Source: Paralvinella palmiformis (taxonomy: Eukaryota > Annelida > Polychaeta > Terebellida > Alvinellidae). From it: DNA of 64,000 bases. Positions 1-12,613 of the stretch are shown here, one piece after another; position 1 is the first letter of the stretch; every line of letters begins with the position of its first letter. The translations under genes were made by a program, and so were the position numbers. The notes beneath the pieces are model-generated. The model searched no databases. It was not told the origin of the DNA and was given only the letters and a program-made list of their open reading frames with translations. The stretch is from the NCBI GenBank assembly GCA_025642065.1, contig JAODUP010000854.1, positions 1-64,000 on the forward strand, given 5' to 3'.

Positions 1-69
1 TTATAAGAAACCTTTATCAAGTGCATGTGTCCATGTATGCATGTACGTGTGTATATATGTGTGTGCATA

Positions 70-512
70 TCGGCACAATTTAGGCCATTCAGTGTCCTAG
101 AACGTTTGGAAATAAAACCACATTGAAGATTATATATAAAAGGTTAATAAGTCGGATTTCTGGCATCGATAAAAGCTGTTTATAGGCTAAAATGTAAATT
201 GTTTGATGTAAAGGATAGATATGTAAACAATACGTTGGTGTATAGATGTATAACGTTGTTAAAAAGGTAAAATCCAATTCTGAATCTTAGAAAATGGTGT
301 CAAGTTTGATAAAATTTGGTGAATAATAACTAGTTTTGATTAGAGGTAATTAAATAGACTTATGTTAAATGAGAAGACCTGCTTCTATAAAGGAAATACT
401 AGATAACGTTATGACAATGACTAGATGTTCTCACCTTAAATAAATAAATAATATTAATAAGGAAAGACCAGCTTCTCTTAGGGATGATGCTGTTATCTCT
501 TTAAATAAATTA
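70..512 (-). mobile_element. LINE 3' UTR, left copy
   Basis: The 3' UTR continuing from the LINE fragment at 513-785. It carries degenerate tandem copies of the segment encoding the REAGLFF tail (near 372, 464 and 527) and closely matches 5163-5531 in the same orientation. Confidence 0.6.
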
Positions 513-785
513 TATTAAGAAGAAAAGACCAGCTTCTCTTAGGAAGTTTAAAACTGTTTCCGGGGCAATATTCTCCAGCAGCTTTTTCCGAGTCTCTGCA
601 TGGTACTAGTGTACTCTGATGTGGTGGTATTCCGAGCAATGAAGGAGGATGTGGTCGAATGTCAGGCGTTCTTGGCACGAAATACACTCTGGTGGATCTT
701 CTCCAGTCAAGAGGTATCTATGGGTGAGGAAAGAATGCCCGATCCGTAAACGGCAAAGCACAATTTCCTCACGACACCTACGCAT
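513..785 (-). pseudogene. LINE ORF2 C-terminus (I/Nimb-like), 5'-truncated
   Basis: On the minus strand one frame reads RRCREEIVLCRLRIGHSF, a cysteine cluster (CISCQERLTFDHILLHCSEYHH), one in-frame stop, and a tail ending in NFLREAGLFF. This arrangement (LCRLRIGH, Cys/His cluster, short tail) is that of the extreme C-terminus of I-clade LINE ORF2 proteins. Only this end is present, as expected of a 5'-truncated copy. Family call from recognition, without a search. Confidence 0.7.
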
Positions 786-820
786 ATAATAAATTTGTCC
801 CCAATAGAGCTAATACAGTG

Positions 821-2335
821 CATTGTTTGTTCCAAGAAATCTATTAATGAAAACAAGGCAGTTCCAGGAATTAATGTTCCATCCATGCTCATGTTTCATA
901 ACCCTTTTTTTAAATCAATAAGCATTCAATGTATCCCTTCAATGGTAAAGTCAATATGGTCAAGTCTCATTTCGATCACATTGACTTTGTTAGTCTATAC
1001 CAAGTTTGATGGATGAAAGATATCACAACTGTTTTAGACCCACTCAATCTTTGATATTCTTTTTTTTCTGAGCAATTCAATAGTACACCGCAAAACTCAT
1101 AGTGCATGTACAGTAGATAAGCAAAAGCTGTTGCAGACCAAAGCTTTTCAAAACATGCGTGTCCATAATAGTGTACGAAGAGATCCAATGTGATATCATT
1201 TGTTCCATTCACCCTTATACTGTCCATTCCAGTTCTGTTGTGCACGTCAAACACTTCCATCACAAAGATAAGTTTATTGTTTACAAGGGTTGCCTTTGGA
1301 GATTATTTACTCAGTGTACACACTGTTCTGAGTATTGTGATATCAGAAGTTACAATAAAGGATCACTGCTTGTAGTGAAGCAACACTGTCCAGCTTGCAT
1401 TAAGGACAAACATTATATAGCCAGGCAATATGCCAGCAGGCAATATTCAGTTTACAGTACTCATTTTGCATATCTTCAGTCTACTATATGGGATGTGTGA
1501 GTGAAGCACCAGCAGGATCTTATCCAGAAATTGGTACCCATGCCCAGAGATCTTATACTTGGTGGTGATATTGGGGGAGATTACCAAAGGCATAGCGTCA
1601 TGTATGGCTCATAAACAAGGACGTAATTGATGCTCAATAAAGTGACCGACATACAGTTTGTTCAGTTGACTGATAAATAACTCCAGAGGTAAAATATGCT
1701 GTAAATAATGTTTCCATAAATAATTTTCCAAATACAAAAATACATTATCAGTGCATCAAAGAATTCTGGTTATTTCAATGCTAAAACATCCAACATAATA
1801 ACACCTTCTTCGTGTCTATTACAACATGCTTGTGTTGCCAGACACCATAAGGACACTTTAACAACACGAATGATATAATTATATGAACATCTGCACAAAG
1901 ACCATAACTATTCTTGTCATATACTGTCAGATTTGGATCACAGCCATTCTAAAGCATATGACAGATACCGAAACAATAAAACACAGAATCTTCCGTTGTT
2001 AGTCATGTTAACAACAAAAATACATGCCCAAAGACATTTCTCTACGTACATTTCATAAAACATGATATAATACGAAAAGAGTACAGATTATCCAAAACCT
2101 CTAAGAATTATCCACAAAGCTGAGTTAACTGAATAACAGGATTATCACTAACCTCAGTATGTATACCAATGATGTGAACTAAAACCAGTTATACTTGTGC
2201 ATGCCTAATATATGTTAATATTGACATTGTCAACTGTGTTTCAGTTACTACAAATCTGTGACGGCCAACATCCTGCAAGGAATGTGCATATATTCTCATA
2301 CATTAGTCAGAACACTGCAGGGCAAGGAAACAATG
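821..2335. repeat. 1.5-kb tandem repeat, unit 1
   Basis: First of three nearly identical head-to-tail units (offset 1515 bp to unit 2). Differences seen are scattered substitutions and small indels. Confidence 0.92.
1159..1690 (+). pseudogene. Decayed DDE transposase-like fragment (possibly Kolobok-like) in unit 1
   Basis: Across frames the + strand reads DKFIVYKGCLWRLFTQC, then CxxC pairs (CTHCSEYCDI, KQHCPACI), a frameshifted MPAGNIQ, and then DLILGGDIGGD, RHSVMYGS and LNKVTDIQFVQL. This order resembles metazoan DDE transposase-like proteins with a Cys-rich segment, a PAGN motif and an LGGD...YG motif. Frameshifts and stops make it non-functional. The family assignment is from memory. Confidence 0.55.
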
Positions 2336-3863
2336 CATTGATTGTTCCAAGAAATCTATTAATGAAAACAAGGCAGTTCCAGGAATTAATGTTCCATCCA
2401 TGCTCATGTTTCATAACCCTTTTTTTAAATCAATAAGCATTCAATGTATCCCTTCAATGGTAAAGTCAATATGGTCAAGTCTCATTTCGATCACATTGAC
2501 TTTGTTAGTCTATACCAAGATTGATGGATGAAAGATATCACAACTGTTTTAGACCCACTCAATCTTTGATATTCTTTTTTTTTCTGAGCAATTCAATAGT
2601 ACACCGCAAAACTCATAGTGCATGTACAGTAGATAAGCAAAAGCTGTTGCAGACCAAAGCTTTTCAAAACATGCGTGTCCATAATAGTGTACGAAGAGAT
2701 CCAATGTGATATCATTTGTTCCATTCACCCTTATACTGTCCATTCCAGTTCTGTTGTGCACGTCAAACACTTCCATCACAAAGAAGATAAGTTTATTGTT
2801 TACAAGGGTTGCCTTTGGAGATTATTTACTCAGTGTACACACTGTTCTGAGTATTGTGATATCAGAAGTTACAATAAAGGATCACTGCTTGTAGTGAAGC
2901 AACACTGTCCAGCTTGCATTAAGGACAAACATTATATAGCCAGGCAATATGCCAGCAGGCAATATTCAGTTTACAGTACTCATTTTGCATATCTTCAGTC
3001 TACTATATGGGATGTGTGAGTGAAGCACCAGCAGGATCTTATCCAGAAATTGGTACCCATGCCCAGAGATCTTATACTTGGTGGTGATATTGGGGGAGAT
3101 TACCAAAGGCATAGCGCCATGTATGGCTCATAAACAAGGACGTAATTGATGCTCAATAAAGTGACCGACATACAGTTTGTTCAGTTGACTGATAAATAGC
3201 TCCAGAGGTAAAATATGCTGTAAATAATGTTTCCATAAATAATTTTCCAAATACAAAAATACATTATCAGTGCATCAAAGAATTCTGGTTATTTCAATGC
3301 TAAAACATCCAACATAATAACACCTTCTTCGTGTCTATTACAACATGCTTGTGTTGCCAGACACCATAAGGACACTTTAACAACACGAATGATATAATTA
3401 TTTGAACATCTGCACAAAGACCATAACTATTCTTGTCATATACTGTCAGATTTGGATCACAGCCATTCTAAAGCATATGACAAATACCGAAACAATAAAA
3501 CACAGAATCTTCCGTTGTTAGTCATGTTAACAACAAAAATACATGCCCAAAGACATTTCTCTACGTACATTTCATAAAACATGATATAATACGAAAAGAG
3601 TACAGATTATCCAAAACCTCTAAGAATTATCCACAAAGCTGAGTTAACTGAATAACAGGATTATCACTAACCTCAGTATGTATACCAATGATGTGAACTA
3701 AAACCAGTTATACTTGTGCATGCCTAATATTTGTTAATATTGACATTGTCAACTGTGTTTCAGTTACTACAAATCTGTGACGGCCAACATCCTGCAAGGA
3801 ATGTGCATATATTCTCATACATTAGTCAGAACACTGCAGGGCAAGTAGGGAAAGGAAACAATG
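2336..3863. repeat. 1.5-kb tandem repeat, unit 2
   Basis: Second unit, offset 1528 bp to unit 3. It differs from unit 1 by small indels such as an extra codon-sized insertion near 2784. Confidence 0.92.
2675..3205 (+). pseudogene. Decayed DDE transposase-like fragment in unit 2
   Basis: Same fragment as in unit 1 with one extra codon (HHKEDKF), sharing the frameshifts. The breaks therefore predate the tandem amplification. Confidence 0.55.
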
Positions 3864-4738
3864 CATTGATTGTTCCAATAAATCTATTAATGAAAACAAG
3901 GCAGTTCCAGGAATTAATGTTCCATCCATGCTCATGTTTCATAACCCTTTTTTTAAAAATCAATAAGCATTCAATGTATCCCTTCAATGGTAAAGTCAAT
4001 ATGGTCAAGTCTCATTTCGATCACATTGACTTTGTTAGTCTATACCAAGATTGATGGATGAAAGATATCACAACTGTTTTAGACCCACTCAATCTTTGAT
4101 ATTCTTTTTTTTCTGAGCAATTCAATAGTACACCGCAAAACTCATAGTGCATGTACAGTAGATAAGCAAAAGCTGTTGCAGACCAAAGCTTTTCAAAACA
4201 TGCGTGTCCATAATAGTGTACGAAGAGATCCAATGTGATATCATTTGTTCCATTCACCCTTATACTGTCCATTCCAGTTCTGTTGTGCACGTCAAACACT
4301 TCCATCACAAAGAAGATAAGTTTATTGTTTACAAGGGTTGCCTTTGGAGATTATTTACTCAGTGTACACACTGTTCTGAGTATTGTGATATCAGAAGTTA
4401 CAATAAAGGATCACTGCTTGTAGTGAAGCAACACTGTCCAGTTTGCATTAAGGACAAACATTATATAGCCAGGCAATATGCCAGCAGGCAATATTCAGTT
4501 TACAGTACTCATTTTGCATATCTTCAGTCTACTATATGGGATGTGTGAGTGAAGCACCAGCAGGATCTTATCCAGAAATTGTTACCTATGCCCAGAGGTC
4601 TTATACTTGGTGGTGATATTGGGGGAGATTACCAAAGGCATAGCGCCATGTATGGCTCATAAACAAGGACGTAATTGATGCTCAATAAAGTGACCGACAT
4701 ACAGTTTGTTCAGTTGACTGATAAATAGCTCCAGAGGT
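3864..4738. repeat. 1.5-kb tandem repeat, unit 3 (3'-truncated)
   Basis: Near-identical to units 1 and 2 up to about 4738, then breaks off into a scrambled remnant. Confidence 0.9.
4204..4735 (+). pseudogene. Decayed DDE transposase-like fragment in unit 3
   Basis: Same fragment with a CPVC variant in place of CPAC. It reaches the truncated end of the unit. Confidence 0.55.
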
Positions 4739-5135
4739 TAGTCATGTTAACAAAGAAATACATTTCCAAAGACATTTCTCCATGTACATTTCATAAACCA
4801 TGATATAATAACAAAAGAGTATAGATTATCCAAAACCTCTAAAGGTGACTGACATACAGCTTGTTCAGTTGACTGATAAATAGTTCCAGAGGTAAAACAT
4901 GCTGTGCGTAATGCTGCAAGAGACAATTATCCACATACAGGATTGAAATAACCAGAATTTATTTACATAGTAATATTTTAATGAAAAAACGTCCATTTTA
5001 TAATAACACATTTCTCGTGTCTATTACAACATGCTTGTGGTGCCAGACACCATAAGGACACTTTAACAACACGAATGATATAATTATTTGAACATCTGTA
5101 CAAACACCATAATTATTTTTGTTATATACTGTCAG
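4739..5135. repeat. Diverged, internally deleted remnant of the 1.5-kb repeat
   Basis: Pieces from the second half of the unit recur here with many more substitutions and deletions, including the block with gacaccataaggacacttt. This suggests an older unit at the edge of the array. Confidence 0.75.
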
Positions 5136-5137
5136 GA

Positions 5138-5531
5138 TGGATGAATGTTGCTTAACGACACATCGGCACAACTAGAATGTTTCCAAATAAAATCGTATTA
5201 AAGAATCTTTAGTAAAAGGTTAATAAGCCGGATTACTGGAGTCGATAAAAGATATGTATAAGCTAAAATGTAAATTGTTAAATATAAAAGTTAAATATGT
5301 AAACAATACGTTGGTATACAGATATAAAAGGTTGTAAAAAAGATAAAATCAGATTCTTAATCTTAGAAAATGGTTTTCAATTTGATCAAATATTGTGAGT
5401 ATATAACAACAAGTTTTGACTAGAGATAATTAAATAGGTTTCTGTTAGAAGAGAAGACCTGCTTCTCTAGACGAAATAATAAATAACATTATGATACTGA
5501 TTAGATGTTCTCACTTTAAATAAGTTATATT
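5138..5531 (-). mobile_element. LINE 3' UTR, right copy
   Basis: A diverged copy of 70-440 in the same orientation. Its 3' end on the minus strand is near 5138 (gatgaatgttgcttaacgac read on +), an ending often seen in molluscan LINEs. Confidence 0.6.
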
Positions 5532-7079
5532 AACATCGTTTAACATCCAATTTGGAACTGATAAGCAAGCAGAAGTGAGGGCTTTTTATACCTATCTTGA
5601 GGGAAAATCCCACGAATTGTCAAGAATTCAATATTAATCGTACCTGATTTGAAGATGTATTCGGCATAATCTTAACTGATTCATATATGTTCATTCAGTA
5701 TTCGTAGCTGATTCTTGTAAATCGCAGTTAATTCTTGACAATGTTTGAGCAATTCGAGCCGAATTCCATGAATATTCGTAACTATCGTACAGGTATCATA
5801 ACAAAATCGTAGCGTCACGATTTGGCCTACTCAATCATTCTAAATAATCCAATCGTCCACCTTACACCTTTTCAAGCTGACCTAGGAATATGCAAAACCA
5901 CTCTATTTGTAAAAACCCAACACGTCAAATTGTATCGTCATATTCCTAAATAAATTACTTATACTTAAGCTTTTTATTCTAAGAACATATTCCTCCTGCA
6001 ATCGATGTGCAAGATGGCCCAACAATAACAATGATGGAGAGATGCACATTGTGATGAGTAAAAGACAGGACATGATCATCCTTCATTCACATGCCCACCA
6101 CTATAGGAGTAGGTTATGGTGGTCATATGGATAGATTACATAATATGCTCTCAAACAAACAGTAGTCAGAGTACTGTATATAATACAGGTGTGGCCAAAT
6201 TAATTTCTGGCCTCCCTATTACATGTATCTGATTATCAACCCTGCAAATACATTACACATTTTTGTTTTCACTTGATACAGGCTGTTACCATTACCAAGT
6301 GTAGTGGTAATGGATTTTATAGGTACTAGAGGTTGATGTAGTATAGATTTAGTTCACCAGATATCAGTGTTGTAGTTATTGAAAGTCAGGCTAGGTTTTA
6401 AAAGCATTGGAGGGATGTCAGTTGAGTTTGTTTGTCCTTACCGTACCTGCGCATCCAAATCTAGTATGACGATACAAATGATCGAATAAACCCCTTTGGT
6501 TAGTTCCTAGGTGTTTTTAATTTTGTACATTGCAATATACATGTTTCATGTATACTATATGATATCTGCACTGTGGTCTAAATAAACCACCCCAAACAAC
6601 GCGTAGTGTTACAAATGGTGCCCAGATCCGGGATCCAGTTGGCCCAGATCAAGTGTGAATAGTGGTCCCCCACTTCGTCAGGATACATCCTTGAAATAGA
6701 CCAATTAACTATACCATTACCAAGCAAAACAATTGACCATGAAAGAAGGGAGCAATGGCTACGGAACTTGAACAGATGGGATTCACTACGTTACTACAGG
6801 TTCAAAGAACCATCCAAGTCGCAGCATGTCTACTCTAAACCTGCACACACACACACTGAAAGTACACGAAGATGATAAGTATCAAAGGCATCCAGATAGA
6901 GAACAACTTCTCAAAAGAAGAAAGGTCCAAGATAAGAGACAAGAAAGTATTAGCCATTGCACACATCTAATACTTTACCTGGATAATTATTTCTGAAGAC
7001 ATTATGTACCACATTGCTCACACAAAACTGTAATCATGAATTACTTAATCAGACAGAAAGTGGAAAGACCATGCAATAT
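5532..7079. other. Unassigned interval with a possible LTR edge
   Basis: No coding similarity seen. Around 6585-6625 an AATAAA-containing stretch is followed by gttaca and then atggtgcccagatccggga, which resembles the junction of a 5' LTR and a primer-binding site. The paired LTR was not found, so this is tentative. Confidence 0.3.
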
Positions 7080-7400
7080 TGTGGTACATTTTCACGGCAG
7101 TCCAAAGAAATTTGGTTCCAAGCAAATTCTTATCGACCTTGATGAGACTGAGACATTGACAATTAAATGAACATCTAGCAGATAAGTTTTATATATCACC
7201 TGCTCTCTGTTCCCAAATTTGGGATTGCTGGTTACCAGCTGTGGACAAAGTACTCTCCAATCTAGTTTTTCGGCCAACTAAGAATCAAGTGTAGAAGATA
7301 AACCAGAACAATTTATGGCTATACCAGGACTGCGTTCAATAAATGACTGTTCCGAGGTTTTTACTAAACCATTAAACGAATTCAATTAACAGAGTTACTG
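7080..7400 (+). pseudogene. DDE_4-type transposase fragment (HTH plus first catalytic Asp region)
   Basis: With frame changes the + strand reads FLSTLMRLRHQLNEHLADKF, then ISPALCSQIWDCWLP, then DKPEQFMAIPGLRSINDCSEVF. This matches the HTH_Tnp_4 plus DDE_Tnp_4 order of THAP/DDE_4 transposases, the last motif holding the first catalytic Asp. The rest of the domain is missing. Confidence 0.6.
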
Positions 7401-7984
7401 GGCTGAGCCACCACAGAAGAAAAGGCTTAGTTCTACATTTAATGTTGGAACACAAACAGGTCTTTATACATGAGATAAACAGGTGCAGACTTCTGTGGTG
7501 ATAACTGACCTGGACAATTTGTCGACATCAGATCAATTACACAATGAACACAAAGAAAACCTTTCATTTCTCATTCCAAACGTTTTTAAATGGCGTTTGT
7601 TTTACATGCAGGGGGTGTGGTGCTATCATGAACATGAAAAGCATGCGTTTTTAAACGGCTTCTTATAGCACTGGGGCCACTATATGCATTGGCAGCTATT
7701 CCTGGCAAACATGAATTTGCTACCACCTATGAGCACATGTCGCTATGACAACCCACTTACCCAGTGTTCTGGGATGGAACGTGACCAATGCAGCAATTGT
7801 AACCTTTTCGTTTGTGGTCCTCATAATTGATATCAGTTTAACAACTCTGTTACCAGTAAAAGAATCTGAAACTGGCTCAAAACACGAACGAACGTTTATA
7901 GATCATAGAGAGAAAGGATTTACAAGTGAAGAAGACACTCTGCGCTCCAAACGTAAACAATCCAGAGGGAAACAAACTGTCAAA
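7401..7984. other. Decayed coding-like stretch, unidentified
   Basis: Broken frames read plausible protein pieces (KRLSSTFNVGTQT, VITDLDNLSTSDQL, LAAIPGKHEF), possibly transposase-derived. I do not recognise the family. Confidence 0.25.
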
Positions 7985-9805
7985 ACTGAATGCTACCTGT
8001 TTACGTTGCTAATTCTCGTGTCTGGGATGTACAGATTCAGCCAGGTCAGACCTGAAATCCTGCATTTCCTTGTGGATTATGTGAGACAAATGTCAAGACG
8101 AATGAGTCTGTTTTGTGCTGTAACAAGTGCTTAGAAATGCCATTGTTTGAATATTGGCAGCTTGGGAAAAGTGATGAGGAATGGTTCTGCGGGGGTTGCA
8201 TTCTGTCAAACTTCTCCAACTTCTTCAATAAGTCCAACACCCTGTCTGAAAACACTGGGGACTCTGGCCTTTCCGGATGTGGGATGACTGAACCATTGGA
8301 CTTTGAGAGGACTGATCTTCATACACCTCAACACTCGCACCCTGTTGTCGAAGCTGGATGAACTAAGAACACTGACTATCAACACTAAGGTTGCTGTTAT
8401 TGGCATCACTCAAACATGGCTAGATGAACCCGTCACATGCAAAATTAGATTTTCTCACTTTCTCACATGTGTACAAAACACAACCTAAAAAACTGTGGCA
8501 AACTTTAAAAAGTCTCGGCGTGTCATCACAAAGTTGCACGAAGCCAGGCTCAGTTGGACTTTTTCACAACCATTGCCTCAAAACTAGTTGACGATTTGCC
8601 ACCAGGTAAAGGAAAATATGAGTGGAGTCTTGTACTATCAATATATGCATACTATGACGGATGTATGAGAGTTGTACTGGAGATCTTGCAAAATCTAAAT
8701 TCAGGTAAGGCAACCATTTTAGACCAGTTATCCCCCAGATTCATTAAAGATGGTGCCGATATCACTATGTCACCCTTAACACATTTTAAATTTATCTTTG
8801 GCAAGCGGTACAATTTCTGATGATCTAACATTTCCAAGATTGACTCCTATTTATTATCTGCCTTTTCAACTGACACCTGTTTGGTATATCTTACTGATTA
8901 TATAAAGCAGGAAAAAGACAAATGTGACTACGTAAGTAGGGTTCTTCTCAACCTACAAAAGGCCTTTGATATTGTTAATCATGGCATTCTAATCCAGAAA
9001 CTAAAAGCTCTAGGACTCGATTAATCAGCACTAAACTAGTTTCGATCCTATTTACATGAGTGACAACAATCGGGAGAAACAACCACCGTTATATGCGGCA
9101 TTCCCAAGGATCCATCATTGGCCCCATTATCTATGTGAACAACATCCCATCAGCGGTCAAGTGAAAATTAGTACTCTATGCCAAATACCCTGCACGTATA
9201 ATGCCAAGTAATAACACAAGAGAAATTCAACAAGAACTTTCCAATGAACTAGAATCAATCAGTGAATGGCTCATTGATAATAAGTTGTCTCTATGCAGGC
9301 AATGTCTTGTCATATCGGACAAAGATCAAATACTTAGGTGTCGAACTTGACCAATCTCTTGCTGGAGACTGTTTTACGGATAAAATCATTAGTAAATCAA
9401 ATTCAAAATTTAAATTGCTATATAGGCAGATGAGGGATATCAATCTAGAAACAAAATAATATGCTAACTGCAGCATTAATCCAATGCCTATGTCAGTTCA
9501 TCATTGTATTCTGAACTGACCAAGAATTACAAAGCTAGGCTACAATGTACACAAAACCAAATTATTTGACATCTTGAAGGCAACCCCTTGGACTCATATT
9601 GGAGCAAATGAGTTTAGATTGGTAAATATTTTGCCAATAGAAATCCGTTCCAACAACTAGAAATAAATATTCACCAATATTATAAATGACACAGCCCCCG
9701 TTTACTTAAATACTGCTTTCAAATTAACAACATCCCAACATAGTATTAATACAAAATCCAGTACAAGGTCATTTCAGATGCCTGAAGTTAAATCTTTTGG
9801 AAAAC
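7985..9805 (+). pseudogene. L2/CR1-like LINE: PHD finger, endonuclease and RT pieces
   Basis: In order on the + strand: a PHD-type finger (CGLCETNV, LCCNKC, EEWFCGGC; 8060-8205), the APE-type endonuclease start (FIHLNTRTLLSKLDEL, VAVIGITQTWLDE; 8300-8430), RT pieces (LQNLNSGKATILDQLSPRF; STDTCLVYLTDYI; LNLQKAFDIVNHGIL; 8690-9010), and the C-terminal region (KYLGVELDQSLAGDC, ANEFRLVNILPIEIR, TAPVYLNTAFKL; 9325-9800). The active-site FADD/YADD stretch is missing or scrambled, and there are many stops and internal deletions, so the copy is dead. Confidence 0.85.
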
Positions 9806-10070
9806 GTTATATATATATTATATATATATATATATATATTTGTTTGTAACATCCATTTATCTAATTATTACAGGAATCTATTCATTTGAATTTTGTCTAG
9901 TCCATCTACCATATACAATAATATATCTGTGATTTAACTCTTCAGGACCACAATGGAAATAAATGTTTTCACTTTCTTGTGCTATCCTGGTAATTTAATG
10001 GTTCTATATATTTTAGTGTTATTATATATATTTACATTAGTGTACAAAACTTTAAAACAAATTTAATCAT
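9806..10070 (+). mobile_element. LINE 3' UTR with (AT)n
   Basis: AT dinucleotide run at 9808-9840 and then a 3' UTR segment (aggaccacaatggaaataa ... gctatcctggtaat) typical of L2/CR1-like elements. Confidence 0.5.
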
Positions 10071-10139
10071 AGAACTTCTTAGAGTTAACTTTTGAAGAGT
10101 AATGACTTTTTGTTGAATGATGAATGGTTCAATTCAAAA

Positions 10140-10425
10140 AGCAGGCACTTCTATGGATAGGGATTGGGCACCACACTATGCCGATATTTACAAGGCAAAG
10201 TTTGAGAATGAGCCATTACATAAATGTCCATTAAAACCTACTTCCAGTATTTGGATGATATTTTCATAATATGGCCACATGGCAACGATGCGTTCTCCGA
10301 GTTTCTAAATATGTTTAATACAAAAGAACCATCCATTAAATTTAAATCTTCTATCTGTATTGATTCGGTCAATTATTTAGATACCACTGCATTGAAAGAT
10401 CCGAAACCAATAATACCTTAACTCC
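10140..10425 (+). pseudogene. Penelope-like element RT fragment
   Basis: Reads AGTSMDRDWAPHYADIYKAKFE, then in the next frame YFQYLDDIFIIWPHG and SIKFKSSICIDSVNYLDTT. The GTSMGxxxAPxxA and YLDDIF motifs with a following VNYLD are those of Penelope-like reverse transcriptases. The fragment has one frameshift and lacks a GIY-YIG domain. Confidence 0.72.
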
Positions 10426-10509
10426 ATTCAAGTCCAATTAGCAGACAATGTCCGTCAAATAGTTAGGTGTCGAATCTAGAAACAAAAAATATGCTAATAT
10501 ATTAATATG

Positions 10510-11420
10510 AAATTTTATTATATTTTGCAGGCAAACCAGCCAGTTTGTATGATAAAACACAAACCATAAACCTTGGCCATGACAAACTGAAGCCATCACA
10601 TGGGGCAACAAGTTTGTCACGACGCAAGCAAATTGTTGATCAAGCTGCGAGCAGAATTCGCGTAGATATGGCTAACACACTGCTATACCTGCAAACCTCC
10701 TTAGCAGAAGATCAGACACGTCACAGGGTACAGCCAGTTACCAACGATGCTTCAAGAGTGTCAGACTGAGATGAGTGTGGATATGTTGGGTGGAATGGAG
10801 GAGGCTGACACTGGAGAACAGCAGCTTGAAGATAGAGTTGGCATCTGTAAAGTTGACTGAGTGTAGCCTGGCTGGCAGCGATGAGAATTAACTTTCTTTC
10901 CGGACCGTTTAACTTTGTGTCACAGCGTCTACATGAAACGCACCAATCATCTCTGACAAAGTTTCAGCAGTTACTTTTAGAGTTCAAGTTTAATATAAGT
11001 AAATCAACTGTGTCAAGAATCTTCTTGAACAAACTTTATGTTCTGTACATAATGTTGCAGCCACTCATCATCTAACCAGAACGAGATGAACTAAAGAAGA
11101 CCATGCCAATGGAATTCCGTCGATATCTGGAATCAAAGATAGTGGTGATAATTGACAGTTTCGAGGTATTTACTGACACGCCATCAAATCTCGAAGCAAG
11201 GTCACTTAGTTGATCTTCCTACAAGCACCACAACACGGTGAAGTTTTTGAAAGGCATAACTCCACAGGCGACCATGCCATTCCTGTCAAGAGCTTAGACT
11301 GGCCAAATCATTGACAAGAATCTCACGGAACACTGGTTTTCTTAACCACCTCAATCCAGGTTACATGGTTATGGCCAATACGAGATTAGATGTAAACGAC
11401 AGTGTGGGACCGACTACCTC
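10510..11420 (+). pseudogene. THAP/DDE_4-type transposase relic
   Basis: The + strand reads a basic/linker region (SLSRRKQIVDQAASRIR), an HTH-like segment (FNISKSTVSRIFLNKL), LQPLII then PERDELKKTMPMEFRRYLES, and KIVVIIDSFEVF with a catalytic Asp. SSYKHHNTVKFLKGITPQ and a degraded MVMA segment for the second Asp follow. Stops and frameshifts throughout. It resembles the elements at 7080 and 17277. Confidence 0.72.
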
Positions 11421-12573
11421 TTTGTCAATGATGGAAGAGGTATCACCATTATAGACAAAATAGCAACCATCTGCTGTACCCTTACAAACTTTAATAAGCC
11501 CACTGTACCATTAAACTAATTTTAATGGAGTGTAACGTTTGAAATTTCATTTGTTAAATAAAACTACTCTAAAATAAATACAGATTTATATATATTTGTG
11601 ACGATTTGCGTCTTGGTTGTTGGGTGTTGTTTTTGGATTTCAGTTACACCCGGGACGTGCTTTAGGTTTGAGCTGGTGGGATCGTTTTGGTGCCAATGTC
11701 TCAGTACGGGGTTCTTCCACTTCCAGTGTTTTATCATTGAGGATGGTATTTTCCCGCCTTAATCTCTGGGCAAAATGCTCTGAGTATGCGATCTTGTGTC
11801 AGCTCTCAGCTAATCATGTGCATCATTGGCTTCACAGGTAAGAGTAAAGATTCATTCGGACCCACAGTGGTGACCAGCGAACGTCTTGTTAATCATGGAC
11901 GTTCCAGTGATGTTGTTCAAAATTAGATTTACCAGTACTAAACAAGTGTCCAACCTACCTCCAGAGTGTATATATTTCTATAGCCATTAGTCTTTAATTT
12001 ATTAAACATAGCTGTACATATTCATAACTTGGATTCGAGTGATAGTTGATTTATTTGGTTTAACTGTGGATGTGTGCGGTGAATGTGCGTACGCTACCTT
12101 TTCTGCACATAACACCTAACACGCATTACATAGTTTGTATTTCTGGATCGTAAGTTACCAATGTAAATATACCAATAATATGATCCCAGCTGACCAAATC
12201 ACTAATAATGTATTAAGCAGAAACAATATTGACATAGTCACATACCTTCCCGGGTGGCACGTACACACACAGTTTATGTAGATACCATGTAATGCAATTT
12301 TCGCAACGTATCACGCGTTTTTTACGTGTCAATATGCTTATCACTGGTAATTTCTACACGTGCACTTAGCATAATGTTGATCATGTTTGTGCAAACACAA
12401 AATATTTCCTATGATGCATCGAAGCCAGGAAGTGATGACATTTTCTCCAACTTTGTTGATGTTATTAATTAAGTGGTTTCATCAAACCTCTGTGACAAAT
12501 TCATAATAATCGGTATGTATAGTAAACAATATGTTAACGATATTAAGGTGGTAATTAAGTAAAGGTATGTATA

Positions 12574-12613
<40 letters not shown>

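Noticed and set aside
976..1263. 95-codon minus-strand frame repeated in all three tandem units
   Set aside because: Its conservation follows from the recent DNA duplication. The + strand of the same segment carries the transposase-like motifs.
6585..6640. Complete LTR retrotransposon
   Set aside because: Only an LTR-edge-like motif is visible. No second LTR, gag or pol was found, and the adjacent coding scraps belong to a DDE_4 transposase.
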